From: Citrobacter sp. On2M
GTDB lineage: Bacteria; Pseudomonadota; Gammaproteobacteria; Enterobacterales; Enterobacteriaceae
DNA: 64,000 nucleotides
Assembly (NCBI RefSeq): GCF_018035235.1
Contig: NZ_WPCV01000005.1
Location: 124,001 to 188,000 of the forward strand
Direction: 5' to 3'
The translations under genes and the position numbers were made by a program. Below the pieces are notes generated by a model that was not told the origin of the DNA, searched no databases, and saw only the letters and a program-made list of their open reading frames with translations. Below, in pieces: positions 17,001 to 29,570 of this stretch; within the stretch, counting starts at the first letter, position 1; each line of letters opens with the position of its first letter.

Positions 17001-17555
17001 ATTAACAAAACCTCTTTAACGTAAAACATAAAAATGGTATTACGCTAAATATTGTATGCAACTACCTATTATATTTCCAGTCTAATTTATTCGTATGTTA
17101 TAAAACAAAAATCCAACACAGGTATTTATGGTATCAATTTTTATATTATCTATATAATATTTCCGTTCCTCTGATAGCCACGATAAATATACCTTCAAGG
17201 TATCTCGATGCGTCACTTGATAACCAGGCCACACTATCGCGCAGAATCGACGAGTAGATATATTGAACATTGGTCAACATTCAGAAAAGGAGCGCAAAAA
17301 ATTCATAAAAACAAATAACCATAACCAGTTGATCTAAAACATTTTTTCTTAACCCAGCAACGAAAACACCAAAACGAACAAAAAACACACCATTACAGAG
17401 CATTTTATCGACAAAAAGGTAATAAATAAAAATTTTAAGCTAGTTGATAGTTATTATCCAGCCAGATATCCTATTTAAACGCGAATTCAGCAAGACAAAT
17501 CACTAGCAGAAAGGTATTCAAAACCTTTTTTTCTCTTTTTACAAGGAGCATTAAC
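17001..17555. other. AT-rich intergenic region between stpA and alaE
   Basis: About 555 bp holding the divergent promoters of stpA and alaE. I see no credible gene; a 62-codon leftward frame at 17082-17270 has no ribosome-binding site and no family resemblance. AT-rich sequence suits autoregulation by StpA/H-NS. A short hairpin with a T run (17510-17532) lies just before alaE and is discussed separately. Confidence 0.5.
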
Positions 17556-18005
17556 ATGTTCTCTCCGCAGTCACGCTTGCGTCATGCAGTAGCAGACACG
17601 TTCGCGATGGTTGTTTATTGTTCTGTCGTGAACATGTTGATCGAAATATTCCTTTCAGGAATGAGCTTCGAACAGTCCCTGTACTCCAGACTCGTTGCTA
17701 TCCCCATTAACATACTGATCGCGTGGCCATACGGCATGTACCGCGATTTATTTATGCGCGCGGCACGCAAAACCACGCAGGCTGGGTGGGGGAAAAATCT
17801 GGCGGACGTGCTGGCTTATGTCACCTTCCAGTCGCCAGTGTATGTGATTATTCTGTTGACGGTTGGCGCAGACTGGCACCAGATTACGGCTGCAGTCAGT
17901 TCGAATATCGTGGTATCAATGCTGATGGGCGCGGTCTATGGCTACTTTCTTGATTATTGCCGCCGCCTGTTTAAGGTCAGCAGCTATCACCAGGCTAAAG
18001 CCTGA
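17556..18005 (+). CDS. alaE: L-alanine exporter AlaE
   Basis: A 149-residue inner-membrane protein with four hydrophobic segments, matching E. coli AlaE (formerly YgaW) in length and in the [20 protein letters not shown] start. It exports L-alanine by proton antiport and in E. coli is controlled by Lrp with alanine. AAGGAG lies seven bases before the ATG. It converges on ygaC across a strong hairpin. Confidence 0.95.
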   Translation: MFSPQSRLRHAVADTFAMVVYCSVVNMLIEIFLSGMSFEQSLYSRLVAIPINILIAWPYGMYRDLFMRAARKTTQAGWGKNLADVLAYVTFQSPVYVIILLTVGADWHQITAAVSSNIVVSMLMGAVYGYFLDYCRRLFKVSSYHQAKA

Positions 18006-18016
18006 CAGGTCTCTTC

Positions 18017-18037
18017 GCGACTGGCCCTGCCAGTCGC
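18017..18037. terminator. Hairpin between alaE and ygaC
   Basis: GCGACTGG and CCAGTCGC form an 8-bp stem around a 5-base loop between two converging genes, 12 bases after the alaE stop. The T run on either side is short, so termination efficiency is uncertain. Confidence 0.6.
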
Positions 18038-18041
18038 ATTA

Positions 18042-18392
18042 TTAGTTTGAGCTAACGTCGCCAAACAACCCACTCAGATAACGCTCCAACGCAATTCGCG
18101 AGCTAAAGCCGTGCGGAATACCATAGTGTTCGTGTGTCTCACCGGCTAAATACAGTGGAAATTGTTGGTAATGATCGCAGGTTTTAATATCCGTCGCAGG
18201 TTCTGCCAGCGAAGAGCTTCGCTCTTTTAGCGTGGGATGGATAATTAATGCGGTACGTCCCATGCGTGCTTCACGGTTAACGTACACATAATTTTCGCCA
18301 CGACGATAGCCATACGTTTTCTGAGTCACTACATCAACGGTAAAGCCCACTTTTTCAAGTACGCGCGCCACCTCATCAGGTCGTAAATACAT
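18042..18392 (-). CDS. ygaC: YgaC, DUF2002-family protein
   Basis: A 116-residue soluble protein nearly the same as E. coli YgaC (114), starting [20 protein letters not shown] and containing [20 protein letters not shown]. The function is not known; in E. coli it is reported under Fur control. It has no signal peptide or membrane segment. GAGGAAAAT precedes the start codon. Confidence 0.92.
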   Translation of the reverse strand: MYLRPDEVARVLEKVGFTVDVVTQKTYGYRRGENYVYVNREARMGRTALIIHPTLKERSSSLAEPATDIKTCDHYQQFPLYLAGETHEHYGIPHGFSSRIALERYLSGLFGDVSSN

Positions 18393-18514
18393 ATTATTTT
18401 CCTCGTTATCTTTTACTGCGGGCTTACCTTACCTGATTCAGCATTAGCAACGCTTTCAGAAAAGTCCATAAACGAGTGACCAGGGTGGGACGAATATCGT
18501 AAGAACCATACAGA

Positions 18515-19849
18515 TTATGTCAGTGCCAGCCGCAGTTGATTTGCCGCCTGTTGCGCCATTACAACCGAGCTGATGTTGGTAAACGACAGCAAGATCCCCC
18601 CCTTTCCAGCCGAAGTTATTCGCCAACGGCTCAACGCCTGAACCGCAAGCCCGGCCTGATTCGCTTTGCGCACTAACGCAACATCATCTCCCTCTACGGT
18701 CATCACCAGTTGGATCCCCCCTTCCTGAGGAATGACGCTGAATCCTTGTTCAGTCAGGGCGTTCTCCATCCACTGACGCCGCTCGGCATAATGCTGGCGC
18801 ATGCGTTTTAAGTGCCGCCAGAAATGACCATCTTGCATAAAATCCGCCAGCGTTTGCTGCCATAAAACCGGAACGCTACAGGCCGTTAGCGCCGCCTGCT
18901 GACGAAAACGTTCGACCTGAGTCAGAGGGACCACCAACCATGCCGTGCGCAACGCCGGAAACATCGATTTACTGAACGTGCCGGCATAAATCACTCGCTG
19001 GGGCGCATCCAGGCTTTTAAGTGGCGGTAACGGCTTACCGTGGTAGCGAAATTCACTGTCGTAATCATCTTCAATAATCCACGCCTGTTCGCGAGCCGCC
19101 CACTCCAGCAACCGATGGCGACGGTCTAATGACAGGGCCACACCCAGCGGGCTTTGGTGTGCGGGTGTGAGCATGACAAAACGCGCCTGTGGAAAGTCGC
19201 GGATCCCAGCGCAGACATCCAGACCATCGCTATCCACCGCCACCGGCATCAGCTCAATCTGTTCCTGAGCCACCACGGGCCGAATCAGCGGAAAGCCGGG
19301 ATCTTCGACCCACATTCCCTCACCAGGTTGAGACAGAGCGCGCAGAATTAACGTTACTGATGCCGCATAGCCTGACGTAATAAAAATCTGCTCCGGCTGG
19401 CACTCAATGCTGCGTGAAACGCGCAGGTAATCCACAATCGCCTGACGTAACGCGCGTTCGCCGCAAACATCGCCCACCGCGAGATCAAAACGCGTTTGGG
19501 TGCGTAAACGCCGACCCATCACTCGCGCCCAGACGTCACGTGGGAAGAGATCGAGTGCGGGTAATCCCATCTGAAAAGCTTGCGGTCTGGGGTTTTCTCC
19601 GGCGAAGATCGTGGGAGACGCAGGTGCCTTTTCCAGGCGCAATTGCTCACTGACAAATGTTCCTGCCTGTCCTCGCCGCGCGAGCCAGCCCTGAGCCACC
19701 AGCTCGGCATAGGCATGTTCCACCGTCGAACGCGAAACCCCCAGTTCCTGGGACCACGTCCGGCTGGAGGGCAATCTTGTGCCTGGTTTGAGTTCACCTG
19801 TCTCAATGGCATTTTTTAACTGGCGGGCGATTTGTTGATAGCGCGGCAT
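18515..19849 (-). CDS. MocR/PdxR-type GntR regulator with aminotransferase domain
   Basis: A 444-residue two-domain regulator. Residues of about 1-70 form a GntR winged helix (LPSSRTWSQELGVSRSTVEH). The rest is a fold-type I aminotransferase domain with the PLP lysine in YAGTFSKSMFPALRT, preceded by WIIEDDYDSEFRYHG. MocR proteins use PLP as effector; the best-studied members control PLP synthesis or amino-acid use. It is divergent from an AhpD-like gene, with a perfect inverted repeat in the 90-base gap, so that gene is the likely target. K-12 carries ygaM in this interval instead. Confidence 0.9.
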   Translation of the reverse strand: MPRYQQIARQLKNAIETGELKPGTRLPSSRTWSQELGVSRSTVEHAYAELVAQGWLARRGQAGTFVSEQLRLEKAPASPTIFAGENPRPQAFQMGLPALDLFPRDVWARVMGRRLRTQTRFDLAVGDVCGERALRQAIVDYLRVSRSIECQPEQIFITSGYAASVTLILRALSQPGEGMWVEDPGFPLIRPVVAQEQIELMPVAVDSDGLDVCAGIRDFPQARFVMLTPAHQSPLGVALSLDRRHRLLEWAAREQAWIIEDDYDSEFRYHGKPLPPLKSLDAPQRVIYAGTFSKSMFPALRTAWLVVPLTQVERFRQQAALTACSVPVLWQQTLADFMQDGHFWRHLKRMRQHYAERRQWMENALTEQGFSVIPQEGGIQLVMTVEGDDVALVRKANQAGLAVQALSRWRITSAGKGGILLSFTNISSVVMAQQAANQLRLALT

Positions 19850-19884
19850 TTATGGTCTGCTTTTTTTGCAACAATATGGCTCTC

Positions 19885-19909
19885 TGTAGCAGTCCATTAT
19901 AGTGCTACA
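19885..19909. promoter_or_regulatory. Inverted repeat between the MocR-type and AhpD-like genes
   Basis: TGTAGCA and TGCTACA form a perfect 7-bp inverted repeat with 11 bases between them (center spacing about 18, near two helical turns). A TATAGT hexamer overlaps the right arm and may be a -10 for the rightward gene. This is a good candidate for the MocR-type regulator's operator. Confidence 0.55.
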
Positions 19910-19939
19910 TTGCGGGTTATCCAAACGAGGAGAAATACC

Positions 19940-20371
19940 ATGACCATGTTACGCCAGCCCTATTATGAACTCAGTCCTGAAATCTATAACGCTCTGGTTC
20001 AGGCAAGCAAAGCGCTGGAGAACTGCGCGCTGGAACCTACGCTGACGGAACTGATTTACCTGCGGGTCTCGCAAATCAACGGCTGCGCCTTTTGTCTGGA
20101 AATGCACAGTAAAGCGCTGCGCAAAGCAGGCGTTGCGCAGGCTAAACTGGACGCGCTGGCAGGCTGGCGGGTGAGTCACCACTTCAGCGAGCAGGAACGT
20201 GCGGCGCTGGCGTGGGCCGAGTCCGTCACCGATATCGCCAGCACCCATGCCGGAGACGATGTTTATCTGCCGCTGCTCGACCATTTTAGCGCGAAAGAAA
20301 TTAGCGACCTGACGTTTGCCATTAGCCTGATGAACTGCTTTAACCGCCTGGCTGTGGGAATGCGCATGTGA
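19940..20371 (+). CDS. AhpD-like carboxymuconolactone decarboxylase-family protein
   Basis: A 143-residue all-helical protein with the AhpD-type redox motif: INGCAFCLEMHSKALRKAG, a CxxC plus histidine near residue 50. Such proteins are alkylhydroperoxidase-like or gamma-carboxymuconolactone decarboxylase-like; the CxxC pair favours peroxidase/disulfide chemistry. ACGAGGAG precedes the ATG at 19940; the frame is open from 19832, but that part covers the regulatory repeat. Single gene, divergent from the MocR regulator. Substrate unknown. Confidence 0.87.
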   Translation: MTMLRQPYYELSPEIYNALVQASKALENCALEPTLTELIYLRVSQINGCAFCLEMHSKALRKAGVAQAKLDALAGWRVSHHFSEQERAALAWAESVTDIASTHAGDDVYLPLLDHFSAKEISDLTFAISLMNCFNRLAVGMRM

Positions 20372-20379
20372 TTTATCGG

Positions 20380-20403
20380 TTGCCGGATAGCTCTGTCCGG
20401 CAA
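20380..20403. repeat. REP-like palindrome after the AhpD-like gene
   Basis: TTGCCGGATAG, a short loop, then CTGTCCGGCAA: a short REP-type palindrome nine bases after the stop codon. No T run follows. Confidence 0.7.
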
Positions 20404-20455
20404 CAATCTTCTTCCCCGCCACACTCCTCACTCATGCCCTAATCAACCTAAAATT

Positions 20456-20503
20456 CCCATATCTTGTATGGTTGAATATTTTTAAAACTACATCTAGTAT
20501 CAT
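20456..20503 (+). promoter_or_regulatory. Paired NrdR-like boxes upstream of nrdHIEF
   Basis: Two similar stretches, CATATCTTGTATGG and TACATCTAGTATCA, share ATCT-GTAT cores at 20461 and 20492, exactly 31 bases apart, or three helical turns. NrdR binds such pairs of boxes (consensus near ACACWATATWTWGTGT) before ribonucleotide reductase operons in enterobacteria. The match of each box is partial, but the pairing and spacing support it. Confidence 0.6.
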
Positions 20504-20575
20504 CTGTATCAAGATGCACACAACCTGACGCTGTCTGTCGCGTCATTCTTTCACCCTTCAATGGAAATACGAATC

Positions 20576-20821
20576 ATGCTCATTGTTATTTACACTCGAA
20601 ATAACTGTGTTCAGTGCCACGCCACCAAGAAAGCGATGGAAAGCCGTGGCCTCGACTTTGAGATGGTGAACGTCGATTTACAGCCCGACCAGGCTGATAG
20701 CTTGCGCGCTCAAGGCTTTCGCCAGCTACCGGTCGTGGTCGCAGGGGAAACCAGTTGGTCAGGATTTCGCCCGGATATGATCAACCGTCTGCGTCCTGAA
20801 CCTCAAGTGGTCAGCGCATGA
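20576..20821 (+). CDS. nrdH: Glutaredoxin-like protein NrdH
   Basis: An 81-residue thioredoxin-fold protein, the same length as E. coli NrdH, with the active-site CVQC in [18 protein letters not shown] and the C-terminal [12 protein letters not shown] signature. It reduces the NrdEF ribonucleotide reductase and is itself reduced by thioredoxin reductase. An in-frame ATG at 20561 would add five residues; the one at 20576 gives the family start. The stop overlaps the nrdI ATG by four bases. Confidence 0.95.
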   Translation: MLIVIYTRNNCVQCHATKKAMESRGLDFEMVNVDLQPDQADSLRAQGFRQLPVVVAGETSWSGFRPDMINRLRPEPQVVSA

Positions 20822-21200
20822 GTCAACTCGTCTACTTTTCCAGCAGCTCCGAAAATACGCACCGCTTTATGCAGCGTCTGGGGATGCCTGCCATTCGCAT
20901 CCCGCTTAATGAACGCGAGCGGATCCGGGTAGACGAACCTTACATTTTAATCGTGCCGTCCTATGGTGGTGGCGGCACGGCTGGCGCTGTTCCGAGACAG
21001 GTGATCCGCTTTTTAAACGATACGCACAACCGGGCGTTAATCCGTGGCGTGATCGCCTCCGGCAACCGCAATTTCGGTGATGCCTACGGTCGCGCGGGTG
21101 ATGTCATTTCACAAAAATGCGGCGTGCCGTGGCTTTATCGTTTTGAGCTAATGGGCACCCAAAGCGATATCAACAACGTTCGAAAAGGAGTGAGCGAATT

Positions 21201-21228
<28 letters not shown>
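20818..21228 (+). CDS. nrdI: Flavodoxin-like NrdI
   Basis: A 136-residue flavodoxin-like protein with the FMN phosphate-binding segment [16 protein letters not shown] and the VPSYGGGG loop. NrdI supplies the oxidant needed to assemble the dimanganese-tyrosyl radical cofactor of NrdF. It is coupled to nrdH by an ATGA overlap and its 3' end covers the start of nrdE by 28 bases. Confidence 0.96.
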
Positions 21229-24315
<3,087 letters not shown>

Positions 24316-24573
24316 CACTCATTTTCGCGGGAAATTCCTTACAATTTTCGCGGAAATATTTTAACAGGATCACACTTTTATCGCGCAAATATAATTGTGT
24401 GATCTACACTCAATACCAGCCGCATTATTCGCCTGCATTTCATCAATTCAGGCGTTTTTCCCTTGCCATTTACAAAAAATATCAAGCAACTCACATTCGC
24501 GTTCAGCCCTTATATCATGGGAAATCCCGCCACCTGGCCTTCGGCAATATTCGTGCCACAGCCAAATTCAGGG

Positions 24574-24601
24574 TTGTCTCAGATTCTCAGTATGTTAGGG
24601 T
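24574..24601 (+). promoter_or_regulatory. proU P2 promoter, osmoregulated
   Basis: TTGTCT and TAGGGT with a 16-base gap correspond to the known P2 promoter of E. coli proU, whose surrounding sequence (CAGATTCTCAGTATGTTAGG) is retained almost unchanged. It lies about 70 bases before proV. The rest of the 354-base gap, from the nrdF stop, is AT-rich upstream sequence expected to bind H-NS; I see no gene in it. Confidence 0.75.
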
Positions 24602-24669
24602 AGAAAAAGGTCACTATTTCCATCAGGTAATATATCGATATAAACAAATAACAGGAATCATTCTATTGC

Positions 24670-25872
24670 ATGGCAATTAAATTAGAAGTTAAAAATCTCT
24701 ATAAGATATTTGGAGAGCATCCGCAGAGAGCCTTCAAATATATTGAAAAAGGACTTTCAAAAGAGCAGATTCTGGATAAAACAGGGCTATCGCTTGGCGT
24801 TAAGAACGCCAGTCTGGCCATTGAAGAAGGCGAGATATTTGTCATCATGGGATTATCTGGTTCGGGTAAATCCACAATGGTACGCCTTCTCAATCGCCTG
24901 ATTGAACCCACCCGCGGACAGGTATTGATTGACGGTGTAGACATCGCCCGGATATCCGATGCCGAGCTTCGCGAGGTGCGCAGAAAAAAGATTGCGATGG
25001 TCTTCCAGTCCTTTGCCCTGATGCCGCACATGACGGTTCTGGACAATACGGCATTCGGTATGGAATTAGCCGGTGTTGGCGCCGATGAACGTCGTGAAAA
25101 AGCCTTAGATGCGCTACGTCAGGTTGGTCTGGAGAATTACGCTCACGGATACCCGGATGAACTCTCCGGAGGGATGCGCCAGCGTGTGGGACTTGCCCGT
25201 GCGTTAGCCATTAATCCTGACATCTTATTAATGGATGAGGCTTTCTCAGCACTCGATCCTTTAATTCGTACAGAGATGCAGGATGAACTAGTAAAACTGC
25301 AGTCGAAGCATCAACGTACCGTGGTCTTTATTTCGCACGACCTCGACGAAGCCATGCGTATTGGCGACAGAATTGCCATTATGCAAAACGGTGAAGTGGT
25401 GCAGGTCGGTACGCCAGATGAAATTCTGAATAATCCGGCCAATGATTATGTCCGCACCTTCTTCCGTGGCGTTGATATTAGCCAGGTCTTCAGTGCGAAA
25501 GATATATCGCGCCGTAGCCCCGAGGGTTTAATTCGAAAAACGCCCGGGGTGGGCCCACGTTCTGCGCTGCAATTATTGCAGGACAAAGATCGCGAATATG
25601 GTTATGTGATCGAGCGAGGCAACAAATTCGTCGGTGTTGTCTCTATCGACTCATTAAAAACAGCGTTAAGTCAGGCGCAAGGTATTGAAGCGGCATTGAT
25701 CGATGAACCGCTAGCCGTCGATGCACAAACTCCTCTCAGCGAGTTGCTTTCTCATGTCGGCCAGGCCCCGTGCGCGGTGCCGGTTGTTGATGAGGAACAG
25801 CAGTATGTGGGCGTCATTTCAAAACGCATGCTGTTACAGGCTTTAGATCGTGAGGGGGTAAACAATGGCTGA
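24670..25872 (+). CDS. proV: Glycine betaine/proline ABC transporter ATPase ProV
   Basis: A 400-residue ABC ATPase with Walker A ([16 protein letters not shown]), the signature [16 protein letters not shown], Walker B ([14 protein letters not shown]) and the H-loop ISHDLDEAM. Two CBS domains follow (about residues 275-400) and are thought to sense ionic strength. It powers uptake of glycine betaine and proline in response to osmotic upshift. The 5' part of proV holds the H-NS-binding downstream silencer in E. coli. Overlaps proW by eight bases. Confidence 0.97.
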   Translation: MAIKLEVKNLYKIFGEHPQRAFKYIEKGLSKEQILDKTGLSLGVKNASLAIEEGEIFVIMGLSGSGKSTMVRLLNRLIEPTRGQVLIDGVDIARISDAELREVRRKKIAMVFQSFALMPHMTVLDNTAFGMELAGVGADERREKALDALRQVGLENYAHGYPDELSGGMRQRVGLARALAINPDILLMDEAFSALDPLIRTEMQDELVKLQSKHQRTVVFISHDLDEAMRIGDRIAIMQNGEVVQVGTPDEILNNPANDYVRTFFRGVDISQVFSAKDISRRSPEGLIRKTPGVGPRSALQLLQDKDREYGYVIERGNKFVGVVSIDSLKTALSQAQGIEAALIDEPLAVDAQTPLSELLSHVGQAPCAVPVVDEEQQYVGVISKRMLLQALDREGVNNG

Positions 25873-26929
25873 TCAAACTAATCCGTGGGATACCACACCA
25901 GCGACTGACAGCGCCGCACAAACTGCCGATGCCTGGAGTACGCCATCCGGTGCGCCCGCTGACGGCGGTGGCGCGGACTGGCTGACCAGCGCCCCCGCGC
26001 CGGCGCCAGAGCATTTCAATATTATGGATCCGTTCCATAAAACGCTGATCCCGCTCGATAGCTGGGTCACTGAGGGGATCGACTGGGTTGTTACTCATTT
26101 CCGTCCGGTCTTCCAGGGCATTCGTGTCCCGGTGGATTACATTCTCAACGGCTTTCAACAGCTGCTGTTAGGTATGCCAGCCCCGGCGGCGATTATCCTG
26201 TTCGCCTTGATTGCCTGGCAGATTTCCGGCGTTGGAATGGGCGTTGCTACGCTGATTTCATTGATTGCAATCGGTGCCATCGGCGCGTGGTCGCAGGCCA
26301 TGATAACCCTGGCACTGGTGCTGACTGCGCTGCTGTTCTGCGTGGTGATCGGTCTGCCGATGGGGATCTGGTTAGCACGTAGCCCTCGGGCGGCAAAAAT
26401 TGTTCGCCCGCTGCTGGATGCGATGCAAACCACACCTGCGTTCGTCTATCTGGTGCCGATTGTCATGCTGTTCGGTATTGGTAACGTCCCGGGCGTGGTG
26501 GTGACGATTATCTTCGCCCTGCCGCCAATTGTGCGTCTGACCATTCTGGGGATTAACCAGGTGCCAGCCGATCTGATTGAAGCCTCACGCTCGTTTGGTG
26601 CCAGCCCGCGCCAGATGCTGTTTAAAGTGCAGCTCCCGCTGGCAATGCCCACCATTATGGCCGGGGTTAACCAGACGCTGATGCTGGCGCTCTCAATGGT
26701 CGTCATCGCCTCGATGATTGCCGTCGGCGGACTGGGTCAGATGGTTCTGCGCGGCATCGGTCGTCTGGATATGGGGCTTGCCACCGTTGGCGGAGTTGGG
26801 ATTGTGATCCTCGCCATCATTCTCGACCGCCTGACGCAGGCCGTCGGTCGCGACTCGCGTAGCCGTGGCAACCGCCGCTGGTACACCACAGGTCCCGTTG
26901 GGCTTATCACTCGCCCTTTCACGAAGTAA
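25865..26929 (+). CDS. proW: Glycine betaine/proline ABC transporter permease ProW
   Basis: A 354-residue permease. The first 60 residues or so are an alanine/proline-rich hydrophilic stretch ([20 protein letters not shown]), the long N-terminal tail known for ProW. Several membrane helices follow and the cytoplasmic coupling motif is near [20 protein letters not shown]. It forms the membrane channel with ProV and ProX. GAGGGG lies upstream of the ATG inside proV. Confidence 0.96.
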   Translation: MADQTNPWDTTPATDSAAQTADAWSTPSGAPADGGGADWLTSAPAPAPEHFNIMDPFHKTLIPLDSWVTEGIDWVVTHFRPVFQGIRVPVDYILNGFQQLLLGMPAPAAIILFALIAWQISGVGMGVATLISLIAIGAIGAWSQAMITLALVLTALLFCVVIGLPMGIWLARSPRAAKIVRPLLDAMQTTPAFVYLVPIVMLFGIGNVPGVVVTIIFALPPIVRLTILGINQVPADLIEASRSFGASPRQMLFKVQLPLAMPTIMAGVNQTLMLALSMVVIASMIAVGGLGQMVLRGIGRLDMGLATVGGVGIVILAIILDRLTQAVGRDSRSRGNRRWYTTGPVGLITRPFTK

Positions 26930-26939
26930 TTCACCCGTT

Positions 26940-26965
26940 GCCCGGTAGCGCATGGCTTACCGGGC
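26940..26965. repeat. REP-like palindrome between proW and proX
   Basis: GCCCGGTA and TACCGGGC enclose 10 bases, a REP-type palindrome ten bases after the proW stop. Such elements often protect upstream mRNA and allow unequal expression of proW and proX. Confidence 0.7.
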
Positions 26966-27118
26966 CTACAATTCATTAACTTGCGCAAAATCGTTCAAGT
27001 TGCATCGCGGCGGCAAACGAATGTATCCCCGGGAGCGTACAACTAGTACATGACTGGGGTGCATGAGTGCAGCCAACAAAGAGGCGGCTTGAAGGATGAA
27101 GTGCAATAAGGAACAACG

Positions 27119-28114
27119 ATGCGACAGAAAATCATTATTGCCACAGCGTTTGCCACCCTTGTCTCCACCAGCGCTTTCGCTTCTGACCTGCCGGGCAAAG
27201 GCATCACCGTACAGCCAATCCAGAGCACTATCTCTGAAGAATCTTTCCAGACGCAGCTGGTCGCCCGCGCGCTGGAGAAGCTGGGTTATACCGTTAACAA
27301 AACCAGCGAAGTTGACTACAACGTCGGCTATACCTCCATTGCCTCTGGCGATGCAACGTTTACCGCTGTGAACTGGCAGCCGCTGCATGATGATATGTAC
27401 GCCGCGGCGGGCGGAGATAAAAAGTTTTATCGCGAGGGGGTATTCGTTACGGGGGCAGCACAGGGTTACCTGATCGATAAAAAAACCGCTGAGCAGTACA
27501 AAATCACCAACATCGCCCAGTTAAAAGATCCGAAGATCGCCAAAATCTTTGACACCAACGGCGATGGAAAAGCAGACATGATGGGCTGCTCACCGGGCTG
27601 GGGCTGTGAAGCGGTTATTAACCACCAGAACAAAGCCTTCGATCTGGAAAAAACCGTCGAGGTCAGCCACGGGAACTATGCGGCGATGATGGCCGACACC
27701 ATTACGCGTTTTAAAGAAGGCAAACCCATTCTTTACTACACCTGGACACCGTACTGGGTAAGCGACGTGATGAAACCGGGTAAAGATGTGGTCTGGCTGC
27801 AGGTGCCGTTCTCTTCCCTGCCAGGCGAACAGAAAGGCATTGATACCAAACTGCCAAACGGTGCCAACTACGGCTTCCCGGTGAACACGATGCATATCGT
27901 CGCCAATAAAGCCTGGGCGGAGAAAAACCCGGCCGCCGCGAAACTGTTCGCTATCATGAAGCTGCCGCTGGCAGATATTAACGCGCAGAACGCGATGATG
28001 CATGATGGGAAAGCCTCGGAAGCTGACGTACAGGGTCACGTTGACGGCTGGATCAAAGCCCACCAGCAACAGTTCGACGGCTGGGTGAATGAAGCGCTGG
28101 CTGCGCAGAAATAA
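27119..28114 (+). CDS. proX: Glycine betaine/proline-binding periplasmic protein ProX
   Basis: A 331-residue protein with a clear Sec signal peptide ([21 protein letters not shown], cut before SDLPG). Tryptophans in [19 protein letters not shown] and YYTWTPYWV line the betaine-binding cage in the E. coli homologue. It delivers betaine and proline to ProVW. AAGGAA precedes the ATG. It is the third gene of proU, 189 bases after proW. Confidence 0.97.
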   Translation: MRQKIIIATAFATLVSTSAFASDLPGKGITVQPIQSTISEESFQTQLVARALEKLGYTVNKTSEVDYNVGYTSIASGDATFTAVNWQPLHDDMYAAAGGDKKFYREGVFVTGAAQGYLIDKKTAEQYKITNIAQLKDPKIAKIFDTNGDGKADMMGCSPGWGCEAVINHQNKAFDLEKTVEVSHGNYAAMMADTITRFKEGKPILYYTWTPYWVSDVMKPGKDVVWLQVPFSSLPGEQKGIDTKLPNGANYGFPVNTMHIVANKAWAEKNPAAAKLFAIMKLPLADINAQNAMMHDGKASEADVQGHVDGWIKAHQQQFDGWVNEALAAQK

Positions 28115-28126
28115 CATCGCCTGAGT

Positions 28127-28152
28127 GCCGGATACGCTAAGGCATATCCGGC
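28127..28152. repeat. REP element after proX
   Basis: GCCGGATA and TATCCGGC around 10 bases, 12 bases past the proX stop, a standard REP palindrome. Confidence 0.8.
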
Positions 28153-28263
28153 CTGCTTCCCTCTATCTCCTCTAAACCGCACAATCCATCACCCAACAAA
28201 TCAGCAACATTTAATCACTTCCGTTATGATTGTTTTCTGCAATCCATTATTCAGTTGAAAACC

Positions 28264-29448
28264 ATGACGAAAACCACTCAGGGACTTAGCCCTTCGCTAA
28301 TCCTGTTAATGTCTATCGCCACCGGCCTTGCCGTCGCCAGTAACTATTATGCACAGCCGCTGCTCGACACCATTGCGCGTAACTTTTCGCTATCTGCCAG
28401 TACTGCAGGGTTTATCGTCACCGCTGCCCAACTTGGCTATGCCGCCGGCCTGCTGTTTTTAGTCCCGCTTGGCGATATGTTTGAGCGTCGAATGCTGATC
28501 GTTTCTATGACACTGTTAGCGGCAGGCGGCATGCTGATTACCGCCAGCAGCCAGTCGTTGGCCATGCTGATCCTCGGCACCGCTCTGACCGGGTTGTTCT
28601 CCGTCGTGGCACAAATTTTGGTTCCGCTGGCGGCAACGCTTGCGACGCCGGACAAGCGCGGTAAGGTTGTCGGCACAATTATGAGCGGTCTGCTGTTGGG
28701 CATTCTGCTGGCGCGCACCGTAGCGGGATTACTGGCTAATCTTGGCGGCTGGCGTACCGTATTTTGGGTCGCATCGGTATTAATGGCGCTGATGGCGATT
28801 GCGCTGTGGCGCGGCCTGCCGAAGATGAAATCAGAGACTCATCTTAACTATCCACAGCTGTTAGGCTCCGTATTCAGTCTGTTTACCCATGATAAATTGC
28901 TGCGTACCCGCGCGATGCTGGGCTGCCTGACCTTTGCTAATTTCAGTATTCTCTGGACCTCAATGGCGTTTTTGCTCGCTGCACCGCCGTTTAACTATTC
29001 CGAAGGCACCATCGGACTGTTTGGCCTGGCTGGCGCTGCCGGAGCGTTAGGTGCGCGTCCGGCGGGTGGTTTTGCCGATAAGGGAAAATCGCATCTCACC
29101 ACCACTGCAGGTTTGTTATTACTGCTGCTCTCCTGGTGGGCCATCTGGTTGGGGCATAGTTCCGTACCCATGCTGATTATCGGCATCCTGGTACTGGATC
29201 TCACCGTTCAGGGTGTACATATCACCAACCAGACGGTTATCTATCGCATTCACCCAGACGCACGTAATCGCCTGACCGCCGGATACATGACCAGCTATTT
29301 TATCGGCGGGGCGGCCGGTTCGCTGATTTCAGCTTCTGCCTGGCAGCACGCCGGGTGGGCTGGCGTTTGTCTGGCAGGTATGACCGTTGCCATACTCAAC
29401 CTGTTAGTCTGGTGGCGAGGTTTTCACCGCCAGGAAGCCGTAAATTAA
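28264..29448 (+). CDS. ygaY: MFS transporter of the YgaY type, intact
   Basis: A 394-residue major facilitator protein with twelve hydrophobic segments, the motif-A-like LGDMFERRML between helices 2 and 3 and an N-terminal SNYYAQPLLDTIA typical of a 4-helix-rich exporter subgroup. E. coli K-12 carries the equivalent gene only as a pseudogene; here the frame is complete. The substrate is unknown, and drug or metabolite export is plausible from the family. The in-frame TTG at 28255 adds three residues; the ATG at 28264 is preferred. Confidence 0.85.
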   Translation: MTKTTQGLSPSLILLMSIATGLAVASNYYAQPLLDTIARNFSLSASTAGFIVTAAQLGYAAGLLFLVPLGDMFERRMLIVSMTLLAAGGMLITASSQSLAMLILGTALTGLFSVVAQILVPLAATLATPDKRGKVVGTIMSGLLLGILLARTVAGLLANLGGWRTVFWVASVLMALMAIALWRGLPKMKSETHLNYPQLLGSVFSLFTHDKLLRTRAMLGCLTFANFSILWTSMAFLLAAPPFNYSEGTIGLFGLAGAAGALGARPAGGFADKGKSHLTTTAGLLLLLLSWWAIWLGHSSVPMLIIGILVLDLTVQGVHITNQTVIYRIHPDARNRLTAGYMTSYFIGGAAGSLISASAWQHAGWAGVCLAGMTVAILNLLVWWRGFHRQEAVN

Positions 29449-29570
29449 GCGTATAGCGCATGTTTACCGTTGATTGGGCTCCGCAGGGTGTTAAGGAGCC
29501 CATCAGTCTGCTAAGGTTATAACTCATTGAACCAAGTTATATTAATTTCGGTAATGAAGCCTATAGCCCT

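Noticed and set aside
17082-17270. 62-codon leftward frame between stpA and alaE
   Set aside because: No ribosome-binding site, no family resemblance, and it lies in the expected promoter region.
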